A DNA stretch of 64,000 nt from Hygrophila difformis. Taxonomy: Eukaryota; Streptophyta; Magnoliopsida; Lamiales; Acanthaceae. Made by a program: the position numbers and the translations under genes. Below are positions 46,545-57,107 of this stretch, one piece after another. The notes beneath the pieces are model-generated. The model was given only the letters and a program-made list of their open reading frames with translations, was not told where the DNA came from and did not search any database. Position 1 is the stretch's first letter, and every line of letters starts with the position of its first letter. Location: positions 27,397,977 through 27,461,976 of the forward strand of contig JAOANR010000012.1 of NCBI GenBank assembly GCA_030278955.1, in the 5' to 3' direction.

Positions 46545-48035
46545 GATGGGTTTTTCATCTATGAACATGCCTGTTATAGATGACCTTCTATGTGTGTGTT
46601 TTCATCTATGAATAGGCATACTATAGATAGCTCTCTGGATGGGTGTTTTCATCTACGAATAAGCCTACCTTAGATCAAGGTTATTAAAATCTAGATTTAG
46701 ATCTTAGGATCTTACGATCCTACGATCCCACAAAGCCAAAACGATCAAGATCTGTATGAGATCTAAATTAGGGTGAGATCTGGATAAGATCTATAGGATC
46801 TATACAAGATCTTAAAATCTTTAAACGATCCGATCCCACTCCCTCTTATTTTTCATCTCATTTTTTCATTTTTCAGTCCCCATTCTTTTTCAAAATCCAG
46901 ATCTAGGGATTTTTATTTGTATCTACATCTTCCTCGCATCCCCTTCATCTTCCTCTTCGAATTCATCTTCCGACGTCGCCGTCGTATCCCCATTCTCTTC
47001 ATATCGACGCCCTCGCATCCCCTTCCTCTTACTACCGTCGCCCTTGCCGTAGCATCCCCTTCCAGCACCCTATATTGATGTAGATCTTAGTCCTAAACCC
47101 CCGCCCATATGGATGATGATGAATCCAATGATACAGTGGTTGAGAGGAAAATTCTAATGACAAATCCAACCCAGCTCAAGCATCATGTTTTAAATGCTCA
47201 ATTATTATCATTTTTTTTGCTAAACAAATTATTATCTATTAATATTAGTTATTGTAATTTCCTAATATGCAATATGAATATATTTTTTCTTTTGTCCTAA
47301 TTTTATAGGATTTTAGGATCTGAATACGATCCTACGATCCCGATCTTGCAAATGGAAAAACGATCCTACATAAGATCTAGATTTTGATAACCTTGCCTTA
47401 GATGACTCATTAGATGAGTGTTTTCATCTATGAATGGGCCTACTATAGATGACTCTAGAGATGGGTGTTTTCATCTATGAATAGGCCTGATATAGAGGAC
47501 TCTTTAGATGGGTGTTTTCAAATATGAATAGGCTTGCCTTAGATGACTCTAGATGGTTGTTTTTCATCTATGAAGAGGCCTGCCTCATATGACTCTCTAG
47601 ATGTGTGTTTTCATCTATGAATAGGTGTGCCTTAGATGACTCCTTAGATGGGTGTTTTCATCTATGAATAGGCCTGTCATAGATGACTCTAGAGATGGGT
47701 ATTTTCATATACGAATAGGCCTGCCTTAGATGACTCCCTAGATGGGTGTTTTCATCTATGAATAGGCCTACTATATAGATAACTCTCTGAATGGGTGTTT
47801 TCATCTATGAATATGCCTGCCTTAGATAACTCTAGATAGGTGTTTTTCATCTATGAAGAGGTCTGCCTCATATGACTCTCTAGATGTGTGTTTTCATCTA
47901 TGAATAGGTGTACCTTAGATGACTCCTTAGATGGGTGTTTTCATCTATGAATAGGCCTGCCTTAGATGACTCTAGAGATGAGTGTTTTCATCTATGAACA
48001 TGCCTGATATAGATGACTCTCTAGATGGGTGAAAA
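46545..48035 (+). repeat. Minisatellite in the LTR, unit about 47-52 bp
   Basis: Around 15 imperfect units contain GATGGGTGTTTTCATC, then TATGAATAGGCCTGCC, then TTAGATGACTC. Each unit holds TCATCTA and TAGATGA, so neighbouring units can pair and fold. The hAT MITE at 46676-47395 interrupts the array. Confidence 0.85.
46676..47395. mobile_element. hAT-like MITE, 720 bp
   Basis: The ends are CAAGGTTATTAAAATCTAGAT and the complement of CAAGGTTATCAAAATCTAGAT. Subterminal GATCCTACGATC repeats lie inward. Exact 8-bp copies of CCTTAGAT flank it (46668-46675, 47396-47403). A short ORF inside (47109-47300) is not convincing. It inserted into the LTR minisatellite. Confidence 0.85.
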
Positions 48036-48905
48036 TTTGGTTGATAAAACGTAAATAGAAGCGTTGGCCCTTCATAGAGATGCCACCATGAGCCATGCCA
48101 ATGGACGGATAGAAGTGAAATTTATGAGCTTCACCAAGTGATGGAAACAAAAGATGGTGGCAAAATTGAAGACTCCAATAAACCTATGGGTGGAAAAATA
48201 CAAAATGGTCAAGTGGTCGATCACTCACTAGAGCCTAGTGTTTGGAGTAAGGATTGTGGACCATGAACAGTACCAAGTGATAGATGAGTGGCAAAATTTA
48301 TGACCCAATGGGATCACTCACTATAGCCTAGTGTTGGGAGTAAGGATGGTGGACCATGAGCCATATCAACTGATAGATGAGTAGCAAAGGTTATGACCCA
48401 ATGAACCTCAGGGTGAGAAATTCAAAGTGGTTTAACAATAGCTACGTGACGGTTACCAGAAGGCCAAGGACATGGGGTTGGCAGTTCTTCCAAAAAAATT
48501 GCATCACCTCCTATAAATACCAAGCAAGGAAACAAAGGCAGACACACAATCAACACCTAAGCAACATATGCTCTTTACTTTCATAGTTTTAGCATTAGAT
48601 TGGTTGTAGTTCGTAGTTCATATTTGTTAGATAATAGTTCTTGTAATCGACAGTGGGCAAGAGACTTGTTTCCTGTTCATTGTTCAAAAACTTTTTTGAA
48701 GGCGCAATCCAACGAAAGAGTTTTTATTCAAATTCTACCGTCTTAGCCTGTAAAAGGCTTACTATTTGTTGTTATCTGAATTTGTGCGATAACAAATTGG
48801 CGACCACAGTGGGAGATTGAACAATTAACCACGATAGATCAATTAGCAGATCTAGATCAATTGGATCAATTGGTGTTAAGATCACGAATTATAACACGGA
48901 CAAAC

Positions 48906-50094
48906 ATGTCTACTCCTCAAAACACCACCAATTCGCCTGCATCTGTAACTCCAGTAGTGTCTACAACAGGGCAAAATGCTGCTTTAAATCCACCAATGGA
49001 TTTAATACCTGTGAACTTAATGACCCAACTAGGGGACATGCTGGATAGCCGCTTCCAGGCTATGAAGAATGAACTCTCCGTACTGGCATCCCTAAATCAG
49101 GGTCTTTAGCCCCTGGGCCATATGCGGTTGGCATGGGTGGTTTCCCGAATTGGGCAACTAATGCCCCTATGGGACAAGTTCCATCTATACCACCCCCACA
49201 TGGTCCGACACAATCTTTTGGTGGAGGGGATATGCATTCTCAAAATTTTGAGAGGCCTGAGCCTAGCAACCCTAGACCTTGGAGGCTTGTTGCAACATAT
49301 CCCAACAACATCCCACTAGGGGGCAGCGTGCTTTTGTCCCTAGGGATGAGGATCGCCATCCAATGGATACATCCCCTATCCGGCCAATGGGTGATTTAGG
49401 AACAGAGCCATGGAGACCACCAGTGGTTAATCCAACTGCTCCCAACGTCCAATTCACCCCACCGATGATGCATGTTCACCCTCCAGACATGCAAAACCAA
49501 GGACCGCCACTTGATGGCATCAATCCTAACCCTAATCGACCTGCTCCTCAGCAGGGCCCTGTGATTGATCCGGATGTCTTGGCAGATATGTTACGAGATC
49601 AATTTGGTCTCAACGTAAGGCCAACTGGTCGGATGGTTTATCAGAAGCCATACCCCGAGGCGATTACCCGTGATCACCCCCTTCCCAAGGGCTTCAAGGT
49701 GCCTGACTTTTCCACCTTCTCGGGTGAAGATGATTCATCTACTATTGAATATATAGGGCGGTTTACAGCTCACTTAGGAGAAAATGCAAGAAACCCCTAC
49801 TACAAAATACAGTTATTCTCCTTATCACTAACTAAGACCGCATTTTCATGGTTTGCCAACTTACCTCCTGGCCACTTCAGAACGTGGGAAGACATGGAGG
49901 GGGCATTCCACACTCGTTTCTTCAACCCAGTACCAACAGTGTCAGTTACTGACATCGTGGATGCCAAACAATTGTCCAAGGAAACTGTCATAGCTTTCAT
50001 AGAAAGGGTGAGATGGTTGAAGTCACATTGCTCAACCTCATTAGATGATTCTGAAATGACCAAAATCGTGGTCAGGAATATCACCCTCTTATAG
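48906..50094 (+). pseudogene. Gypsy gag
   Basis: A likely start ATG at 48906 opens a Thr/Ser/Pro-rich N-terminus. The frame ends at 49109 and is resumed in other frames. The core (from about 49620) is a retrotransposon gag domain: PLPKGFKVPDFSTFSGEDD, then YKIQLFSLSLTKTAFSWFANL, then WEDMEGAFHTRFF. It stops at 50092-50094 and continues in another frame at 50247-51212. That segment has YCKMHNSFTHTTAQCHHFK, the C/H cluster seen after gag in many plant Gypsy elements, and a charged spacer. Confidence 0.75.
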
Positions 50095-50246
50095 AAAGCA
50101 GTTAACTGCCCACGACATCCCAGATCTCTCATCACTCGCCTCAAAGGCGGTTCACCTGGAGACATTATTTAAGGACGAGGAGTCTGCCCATAACCCTAGA
50201 AAATACAACAGACCTATTTCCAATATGTAAGTATTGGAGTACTAGG

Positions 50247-51212
50247 ATGGAGATTGACGGAGAAGTAGCCAGTATAGAGGTAGCTGAGCAAGCAGTGGCA
50301 GAACTGGTTAAAGGGAAGCCCTTCCCCTGTCCCAAATTACAACCCAATGCCACCAAACTCGTTGTAGAGGCAAAGTCGTCCCAGAAAAATGGCACCAGTG
50401 AGGAACCAATGTTCGATGTTAGCAAAGCGGATGAAATCTTTGATGTCCTTCTGAAGGAAGGACAATTGCGACTTCCTAGAGGCCAGCGGTTGGCCACTGC
50501 GGATGAAATCAAGGGAAGAAGTTACTGCAAAATGCATAACTCCTTCACACATACTACGGCCCAATGCCATCACTTTAAGCTGGAAATCAACAAGGCCTTA
50601 CGCACTGGCCGCTTGAAGTATTTCCAGATGGGAGTAGACGAAGAGCCATTCCCACCTGTCACGATGGCTACTATGCAGGCAGACCCTTCAAGGCAGACAA
50701 GGTCGGCTGAAAGGGAGTCACAAAAAAGGAATGCAGATCGCTCACCTGAAAGGAATTCAAAGGGAAAAAGTATAGATTACCCACGCCAGGGTGACAAGAT
50801 GAAACAACCCTCAACCTATGCTAGGAATCAGTTACCACTCACGGCCCGTCATCAGAGGGCTCATCAAGAGGAGGATAGGAGGCAGGGCTCTAGCCCACCA
50901 CCTCGGTCGACAAGGTATCCAGATGATGGACAACCTTTAGCAAGGAGCATGGGTGGTTACCGTGACGGATGGAATAGGGGGTATCAAGGCCGACCATCGG
51001 CTTCCCCAGTTCTTCACCAACATACTGGTCAAGTAGCCCAGGCTTGGACATATCCAAATGGAACCTATGAGGTTGAAATAAGAAATGGAGCCATGATTTG
51101 GCGGAGGCCTACCCGACGCCTACCAATGGCTCAAGTTAACCCAATGCAGTGGGTACGGAATGCTCCACCACCGCCTGTGGATGTGGATCCCCGTTTCCCA
51201 GGGATGACCTGA
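50247..51212 (+). pseudogene. Gypsy gag C-terminal/spacer region
   Basis: A 321-codon frame with a GRSYCKMHNSFTHTTAQCHHF segment, then an Arg/Ser/Gln-rich disordered stretch and a MIWRRPTRR segment before the stop. It is part of the same polyprotein as the gag core, separated by a frame change near 50095-50246. Confidence 0.65.
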
Positions 51213-51919
51213 ACACAGATACGCAGGGCCAAAAGGCAATATGCTTTTGCCCAACGGGAAAAATCAAAGAGAAGTGAACCCATCCTACCCACAAAAACTT
51301 CATTGTCAATGTGGGGTCTAGGAGGCCCTTGTCGAAAGGAAAGTAATGAAATGGAGACAGGTGCCAACAGTGATGGGCCGTCACGTCCTGCTGAGGGTAC
51401 CAAGGTGGTTACCCCTGGGCAGACTGAGATATCCCAAAACTCCCTTCCTAATGTGACAGTTGATGAACTTAAAGAGGGAGAGTGGGTGGATGAAGGTCTT
51501 AAGTGTGCATATTTCCAAAGGGTCAACAAGGTCGCTTATGAGCTTGAGGCACACATGGTCGATGGAGACAAAAATGGCAGCTCAAATATGCCAATCGATG
51601 ACAAGAGTCACCAAAGAAGATGAAGAGTGCGGAGGCCGACCAGTCGATTGAGTCATCTGTGAATGATGAGGTGCCCGGAGGGACAACAGATAACGTCGCT
51701 ATGTCTATTAACATGACACATGTGCTAGTGCAGGGAGAGGCATCTGGATCCAAGCATCAGGTGGCCAGTGTCCAGTCGATTGAAGAACCAGCATGGGCAT
51801 ATGTACATGCGGCTTATGCGGAGGAGGTGCCCGATGCAAATCATGGAGTTATCCCACCAGTAGTGTTTGAGCCCCTATCTGTTGATGTCCCGCGTCATCT
51901 CAAACCATTGTACGTCTAA

Positions 51920-52357
51920 GCTCACATCAACGGGAAAAGGTTCAACCGAGTTTTCATCGACAACGGAGCAGTATACAATGTAATCCCACTTACCACTCTC
52001 AAGAAGATAGGAAAGACAGTTGATGACCTTGCTGAGGCAGATTTGGAGTTGGCGGGTTTCACTGGTCATGCCACTAAGCCTTTGGGTATGTTGAATGTTC
52101 AAATTGGAGTAGGCCCTAAAGTGGTGTCCACTGTCTTGTTCGTAGTGGATGCAGCTACTACTTACTCTGCTCTTCTCGGACGAGATTGGATCCATTCATC
52201 CAAGCGCGTCCCGTCAACTCTGCATCAAAAGCTAGCTTTTTGGGATGGTGATAAGGTGATCTATGTGGAGGCCCATCAAAATCCATTCCAGGGGTTTGTC
52301 GGGCCAATGCTAGTGACACTATGTTCTATGAAACTTCAGTGCCACCACTTAGTATGA
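51920..52357 (+). pseudogene. Gypsy aspartic protease region
   Basis: FIDNGAVYNVIPLTTLKKIG is a retropepsin active-site region with Asn where the DT/SG motif usually has T/S, a change seen in some plant Gypsy copies. ELAGFTGHATKPLGMLNVQI and YSALLGRDWIH complete the fold. An in-frame TAA at 51918-51920 separates it from the upstream frame. Confidence 0.7.
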
Positions 52358-52491
52358 GCGGGATAGTTGGTGCATACCCCATGCCTAATTGCAGGTTCAC
52401 TAGGAGGGGTTACGTTTTTTATTAGACGTTTCTGCTTTAAAACTTGGCTCAAATAGCCAGAAATATTAATTTCTGATGAAATATATAATAA

Positions 52492-52923
52492 ATGTCAAGT
52501 TCTAGTAATGAAAGTTGTTCTTTAAATTCTTTGTCTATGGTTCATTCTGATGTAGGCCAAGTAGACAACGAAGTAAAGAAACCTCCTTATGAATGGCATG
52601 AATTATTAGAAAAGCATGAGCCAACTGTTTATGCTCAAGATCCACTGGTCGAGTTTAATATTGGTGATTCTAAGACATATAGACCAATAATGGTCAGTGG
52701 ACTATTGCCAACCGACCAACAAAATGAGTTAGCCAAATTAGTGGCAAAGCATCAGGATTGCCTTGCTTGGGAATATTCTGATATGCCAGGGTTAGATAGA
52801 AAACTGATTGAGCATCGGTTGCCTATTAAGCCTAACTATAGTCCTGTGAAGCAGGCTCCAAGGTGTTTTAACCTAGAATTATTACCAAAAATTGCGGAAG
52901 AGATTAAAACAATAGCTACGTGA
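52492..52923 (+). pseudogene. Gypsy RT, N-terminal end only
   Basis: The frame carries the segment before RT: DCLAWEYSDMPGLDRKLIEH, then KPNYSPVKQAPRCFN. It breaks off into LTR sequence at about 52908, so the RT core with its YxDD motif is absent. The break at 'aacaatagctacgtgacgg' coincides with the shared LTR segment, which suggests illegitimate recombination. Confidence 0.7.
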
Positions 52924-53262
52924 CGGTTACCAGAAGGCCAAGGACATGGGGTTGGCAGTTCTCCCAAAACAGTTGCATAAGCTCCTATAAATACCAAGCA
53001 AGGAAACAAAGGCAGACACACAATCAACACCCAAGCAGCAGCTGCTCTTTACTTTCATAGTTTTAGCATTAGAATGGCTTGTAGTTCGTAGTTGTTAGAT
53101 AATAGTTCTTGTAATCGACAGTGGGCAAGGGACTTGTTTCCTGTTCATTGTTCAAAAACTTTTTGAAGGCGCAATTCAACGAAAGGGTTTTTATTCAAAT
53201 TTTATCGTCTTAGCCTGTAAAAGGCTTACTATTTGTTGTTATCCGAATTTGTGCGATAACAA
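52908..53262 (+). repeat. Truncated 3' LTR of the Gypsy element
   Basis: Matches 48434-48794 with few substitutions and indels. It ends GCGATAACA followed by the AAACT TSD. Confidence 0.85.
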
Positions 53263-53267
53263 AACTC

Positions 53268-54498
53268 AAAATATTTCCCCCGTCTCATTGTAAACGTTAT
53301 GTTGGATTTTTTGTTACTATTCATTGTTTAACTTTGACTCAAAGTTTTAACATAATTATGCAAAAAAAAAAATATATATATATGTATGGGTAAATGTCTA
53401 ATCCGGATGTAGTATATTTTTTAGAAAGAGAATACAGTACTTTAAAAGAAAATACAAGTAGTACAATACAAAAAAAGAAATTATCAGAATTAATTATATA
53501 ATAATAAATTTAAGGGAAAATTTGAAACAAATATAATTTTTAGAGTATTAATATGAACATTCATTTATACTTTTATAGTATTAATTCTTAATATAATTTT
53601 GTTTTTGAAAAAAAAATCATCTAATTCAAAACATAAATTTAAGAAAAAAATAAAATGAAGCCAAACATATGGGCGGGCTCGTTTGTCTGAAAATGGCCCT
53701 TCAAAACCAGAACAAGGTCTATTACTCTCACCATCCAAGTCCCCAAGACCAAACCATGAGAGCATGCTGATGCATACCACCTCATTACTGGTATAAAGTT
53801 TTGGATGATAAATACAACTATAAGCACTTTGTTTAATTGTATTAGTTGACTGGTTGAATTCAAGCTAATTATTTTTGGTTCCATATATTTGTATTTTTAT
53901 ATGACAACAACATTGCATTGCATGCTTGCTTTAGCCTTTGCCAAAATACTAACTTCCAAAGAATAAGCCACCCATGCATCCAACCCATGCTCCAATTTAC
54001 CCTTTTACTATTATTTATTTTCCTTTACTTTGGGTACTTGATCTTTCACCTATAAAATTGTTCCTTTACAAGTCCAATGGATTTGAAATTTTTATTAAAA
54101 AAATGAAGTGTTCTTTCCAATGAGATGGAAAAAAGAAAAAAACATGATTTTAAAACAAAGGACATATGATAGTAAAACATAATCCGCAACTGGAAAAACA
54201 TGAAATGAAAGTACATAACAGGCATTTTCCTTAAAACAAGGAAAAAGACACAAAACCAGGCAACATATAATTGGTCAATTACCCGCTTCTTCTTTCACTT
54301 GCCGACAAGAAGAATCCTCAAAATGACCAAAATGCCCATCCCAATTCCCCAATCCATTCATCGCCAGCCAATAAAGCCCCCCAAGAGAAGCCATATTTCC
54401 AAGTAAATCCCTAAATAACCCATCTTTCCCACTTTCCCCCCCTCACCCACAAAATCCTAAAATTGCCCAAATGCCCCCAAAAACCCCAAGAAGTTGTG
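53268..54498. other. Intergenic DNA, no gene seen
   Basis: AT-rich and non-coding. A CCCCGTCTCATTG segment near 53279 resembles one end of a Stowaway-like MITE without a partner. The last 200 bp probably form the 3' UTR of the gene at 54499-55323. Confidence 0.5.
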
Positions 54499-55323
54499 TT
54501 ACCTTCGAACCTTCTCCTGGTACCTTGCAATGGAGTCCACCCTCTGAAGCTTCAGCTGCTGCTTGAACTTATTGATGAAATCATCCGCCTTTGCATCCAC
54601 TTCTTCGTCGCCCTCCGTCGCTTTCGCACCCCTCTCCCTCACCGTCGCCGGCCTCCGCGCCTCCACGCTCTTCTCCTGGTCAAAATTGCGCCGCCCAATT
54701 CCCGGTTTCAAGCTCGCCGATTTCCCCATCTTTTTCGCCGGCGGAATTTCAATTTTAGGACCACCGTCTGATTCACTCTTCCCAGTGTTCAACTGGCCGT
54801 AAACTTCATCCATGGTCCGCATCCCTTTTCCCTCATCGGCCCGTTCCCGGGAATCGTCCAAGATCGAATCTTGCTGCTGCTGAAAAACGAACTGGGTCTG
54901 CGCTTCTTGCGCGGAATGTTCCAAAACGGGGGATTCCTGTGTATTTTCTTGGGCAAAGAAGTAATGGGTGGACGACTGCGTTATTTCCGTTTCTGTTTCT
55001 GTTTCGATGTTGAAAAGGGTGTCGGAATCGGCGTCCGATTTGGTAATCTGATGCTCTTCTTGATGGGATCCGTAGAAATTGATGGATTTCAAGCGCTGAA
55101 GAATGGAGGTTGTTGTTGATCTAGGGTTAGGGTTAGGGTTGTGGGGGTCAATTTGGGGGTTTTTGTTGTTCTGGTTGTTGGCAGCAAGTGAGGAAGTGTA
55201 AGCAATGGTGCCAATCATGACATTGAGGAGGACAAAGAAGACAGAGGGAGTGAACCAGCTGTTCATTGAGGCCCAGAGTGAGGAAGAAGAAGAAGGTATT
55301 GCAGACACAGATTCTTCAAACAT
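54499..55323 (-). CDS. DUF4408/DUF761 protein, PAMP-induced A70-like
   Basis: A single-exon 274-aa protein. The ATG at 55323 opens a short polar N-terminus followed by the DUF4408 signature (SLWASMNSWFTPSVFFVLLN) and one membrane segment (about 28-47). The middle is Gln/Glu/Ser/Thr-rich and probably disordered. The C-terminus carries the DUF761 motif (DAKADDFINKFKQQLKLQRV, then SIARYQEKV). This architecture is that of plant 'pathogen-associated molecular pattern-induced protein A70'/cotton-fibre-like proteins. Their biochemical role is unknown and expression is often stress- or defence-linked. The frame is intact and GC content is above the flanks, as expected for a real gene. Confidence 0.88.
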   Translation of the reverse strand: MFEESVSAIPSSSSSLWASMNSWFTPSVFFVLLNVMIGTIAYTSSLAANNQNNKNPQIDPHNPNPNPRSTTTSILQRLKSINFYGSHQEEHQITKSDADSDTLFNIETETETEITQSSTHYFFAQENTQESPVLEHSAQEAQTQFVFQQQQDSILDDSRERADEGKGMRTMDEVYGQLNTGKSESDGGPKIEIPPAKKMGKSASLKPGIGRRNFDQEKSVEARRPATVRERGAKATEGDEEVDAKADDFINKFKQQLKLQRVDSIARYQEKVRR

Positions 55324-56113
55324 TGTGTGGCTCTATGTTTTTCTTTCTCAAAAGGGAAGAAGGAGATGGGAAGTGATGGAAATTGGAATAGAATAGAATA
55401 GAGGGTAATGTAATGTTTAATGTAAGAATGGGTACAGGAGAGGTGTGGGGGGGAATGGGGTTGGAGTTTTGCTGATATTTTGATCACTTTAACATGCTTA
55501 TAACAGCAACAATAATAATGACAAGAAGAGTTTTAAAGAAGGGTAGTAGGGACATGGAAATGGAAATAGAAATTGAAATTGGGTTTGTTTGGGATGTGTT
55601 GGCATTGATTATTTTAGTAATAAAATGATTGGATTTGACTGCATGAAAATGATGATGAAGAAATAGGAATAAAGGCTGCACATGGGGGTAAAGTGATTCT
55701 TTTTTCATTTTTATACAAGTATGGATTCTGAACTAGTGGGGGATGAAATGAATTTTTGCTCACTCCACTAGTCCCTTTTTTGTGCCCATTATGGAGTGTT
55801 GAGAATGGAGTATTTCTCAACTTCACTGGGGATGTTTGGGAGCCGTCCGCTAGCGGATAGCGGATTCGGAGAGAGAATTGTCTCACAATCTGCTCTCTAA
55901 ATCTGTTATCTGCTGGCAGATCTGATGACTCCCAAACATTCACATTATATGATTTCTAAACTCCATGCTTAATAGTAATTGGCAGAAATTTACATAAAAA
56001 TGACTCGAGAGAAACATACCCCAAGGTCCAAGGTGATGTTTTCCATTTTCCCTCTTTTTCTGTTGTTGCTTGATAGGGTTTTCATACAGTACTACTACAG
56101 TGTTTGGGGATAG
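55324..56113 (-). promoter_or_regulatory. Upstream region of the A70-like gene
   Basis: About 790 bp lie between the ATG and copy B of the pararetroviral element. No clear TATA box was seen. CT/GA-rich tracts near 55340-55450 may belong to the leader. A small foldback lies at 55829-55942. Confidence 0.4.
55829..55942. repeat. Short foldback/MITE-like hairpin
   Basis: GGATGTTTGGGAG on the left pairs with CTCCCAAACAT on the right, about 110 bp apart. The interior also has complementary GCGGATAGCGGAT and ATCTGTTATCTGC segments. No convincing TSD. Confidence 0.5.
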
Positions 56114-56399
56114 TTTATAAAAGAGTTAATAGTTAATTTAGGTCATAACAAGTAGTCATTTCCACTTTTGAGCCATAACAAGTTTGAATTATGATTTTAG
56201 ACCATAACAAACCACTTTTGTTCAATTTTGGGCCATACAGACTTTTTAAAATAATAATTGAGCCCACCTACTCTCCTTTATTATATTTTGACCCCTTAGT
56301 TGACTTATCAACTTTTGCCCTTTTACACTTTGACCCCAAACTTTAGATTTTTCATTAAATTTAATCCAATAGCTGCCCATCATGCTTCCGATAATTAAA

Positions 56400-56575
56400 T
56401 TAAGCACTAAACTTCATACCTTGGCTTTGACCGCCTTGCTGCCGGGTTTCCTAAGCTCCGGGATTTTACGGACTTCCTCCAACCACGCAGCCGCGACCGA
56501 TGGTTCACCGATTCTTGGCTCCTTCAGCAACAAACAGCACAGTCCTATTTCGTTTCCTACCTTAGGACGTATCAA
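56400..56575 (-). other. Conserved exon-like block next to the TIR (copy B)
   Basis: Counterpart of 45665-45835, with the same open protein-like reading and the AAG|GTATG donor-like end. Its conservation in both copies shows it belongs to the element, not to the flanks. Confidence 0.4.
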
Positions 56576-56850
56576 GATATGAATTAAGGGTTTTTAATAA
56601 TATTATCGGAGTATTTGGGATATTTGGAAGCCTGGATTTTACTGAAGAAATATTAAAAATATTATTCAAACATTATTTCCCCTAATGGAGAAGACAGATA
56701 CTTAGTTCCTCATGGAGGAAGCAAGACTCTTGGGGATGCTCCCCATAATATTACAGACACAGAAAGGAAAATTTGCAAAAAGGAAATATTACAAATGTTT
56801 TGAAGAGTTGGGAGGATTTTTCGATGCCTTCCATCTGCTTCAAACTCCTT

Positions 56851-56858
56851 TATTTATA
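56851..56858 (-). promoter_or_regulatory. Pararetroviral promoter TATA box (copy B)
   Basis: TATAAATA on the minus strand lies about 250 bp downstream of the last ORF. It is followed by a leader that matches copy A closely. Confidence 0.6.
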
Positions 56859-57107
56859 GGCGCCCGCGGACTTCAGCCCCGGATTCCAATCTTCCTCTAA
56901 ATCCTTGTGACGTCACTGCGTTCGTCACTTGGCTTTAAGTTCCACCGGCTACATTATTGTCCTTTTTTGAATTATTGCGTTAGGTGGCTTTTGTCAACTT
57001 TCCACCTTCTCTTGTCGGCCACTTTCTGCCAGCCACTCTGCCCTTCTTTGTCGGCTTTTAATTATGAGTGTTGCCGACACCTCTTTTTCTTTTACATCCA
57101 GCTAATC

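Larger units (their letters stand above)
46502..48794 (+). repeat. 5' LTR of the Gypsy element
   Basis: 2293 bp, of which 728 bp are a nested hAT MITE plus its duplicated target. The left two-thirds is a minisatellite. The last ~360 bp (48434-48794) match the truncated 3' LTR at about 95%. They contain the promoter-like CTCCTATAAATACCAAG (48511-48527), followed by a leader. Confidence 0.8.
46502..53262 (+). mobile_element. Gypsy-type LTR retrotransposon, internally deleted
   Basis: The 5' LTR starts TGTTATCACC (46502) and both LTRs end GCGATAACA (48794, 53262), so the ends form the short inverted repeat TGTTATC/GATAACA. AAACT flanks the element on both sides (46497-46501, 53263-53267). The interior has gag, an aspartic protease and the start of RT in the order expected for Gypsy. 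RT, RNase H, integrase and the first ~1.2 kb of the 3' LTR are lost: RT sequence joins LTR sequence directly at about 52908. The PBS region after the 5' LTR (TTGGCGACCACAGTGGG) is not initiator Met. It resembles the TGGCGAC...GGGG type of Tat/Ogre-like elements, so lineage is tentative. Confidence 0.85.

Noticed and set aside
46502..48035. Minisatellite as a centromeric or host satellite
   Set aside because: The AAACT TSD and the TGTTATC/GATAACA ends place it inside the Gypsy 5' LTR.
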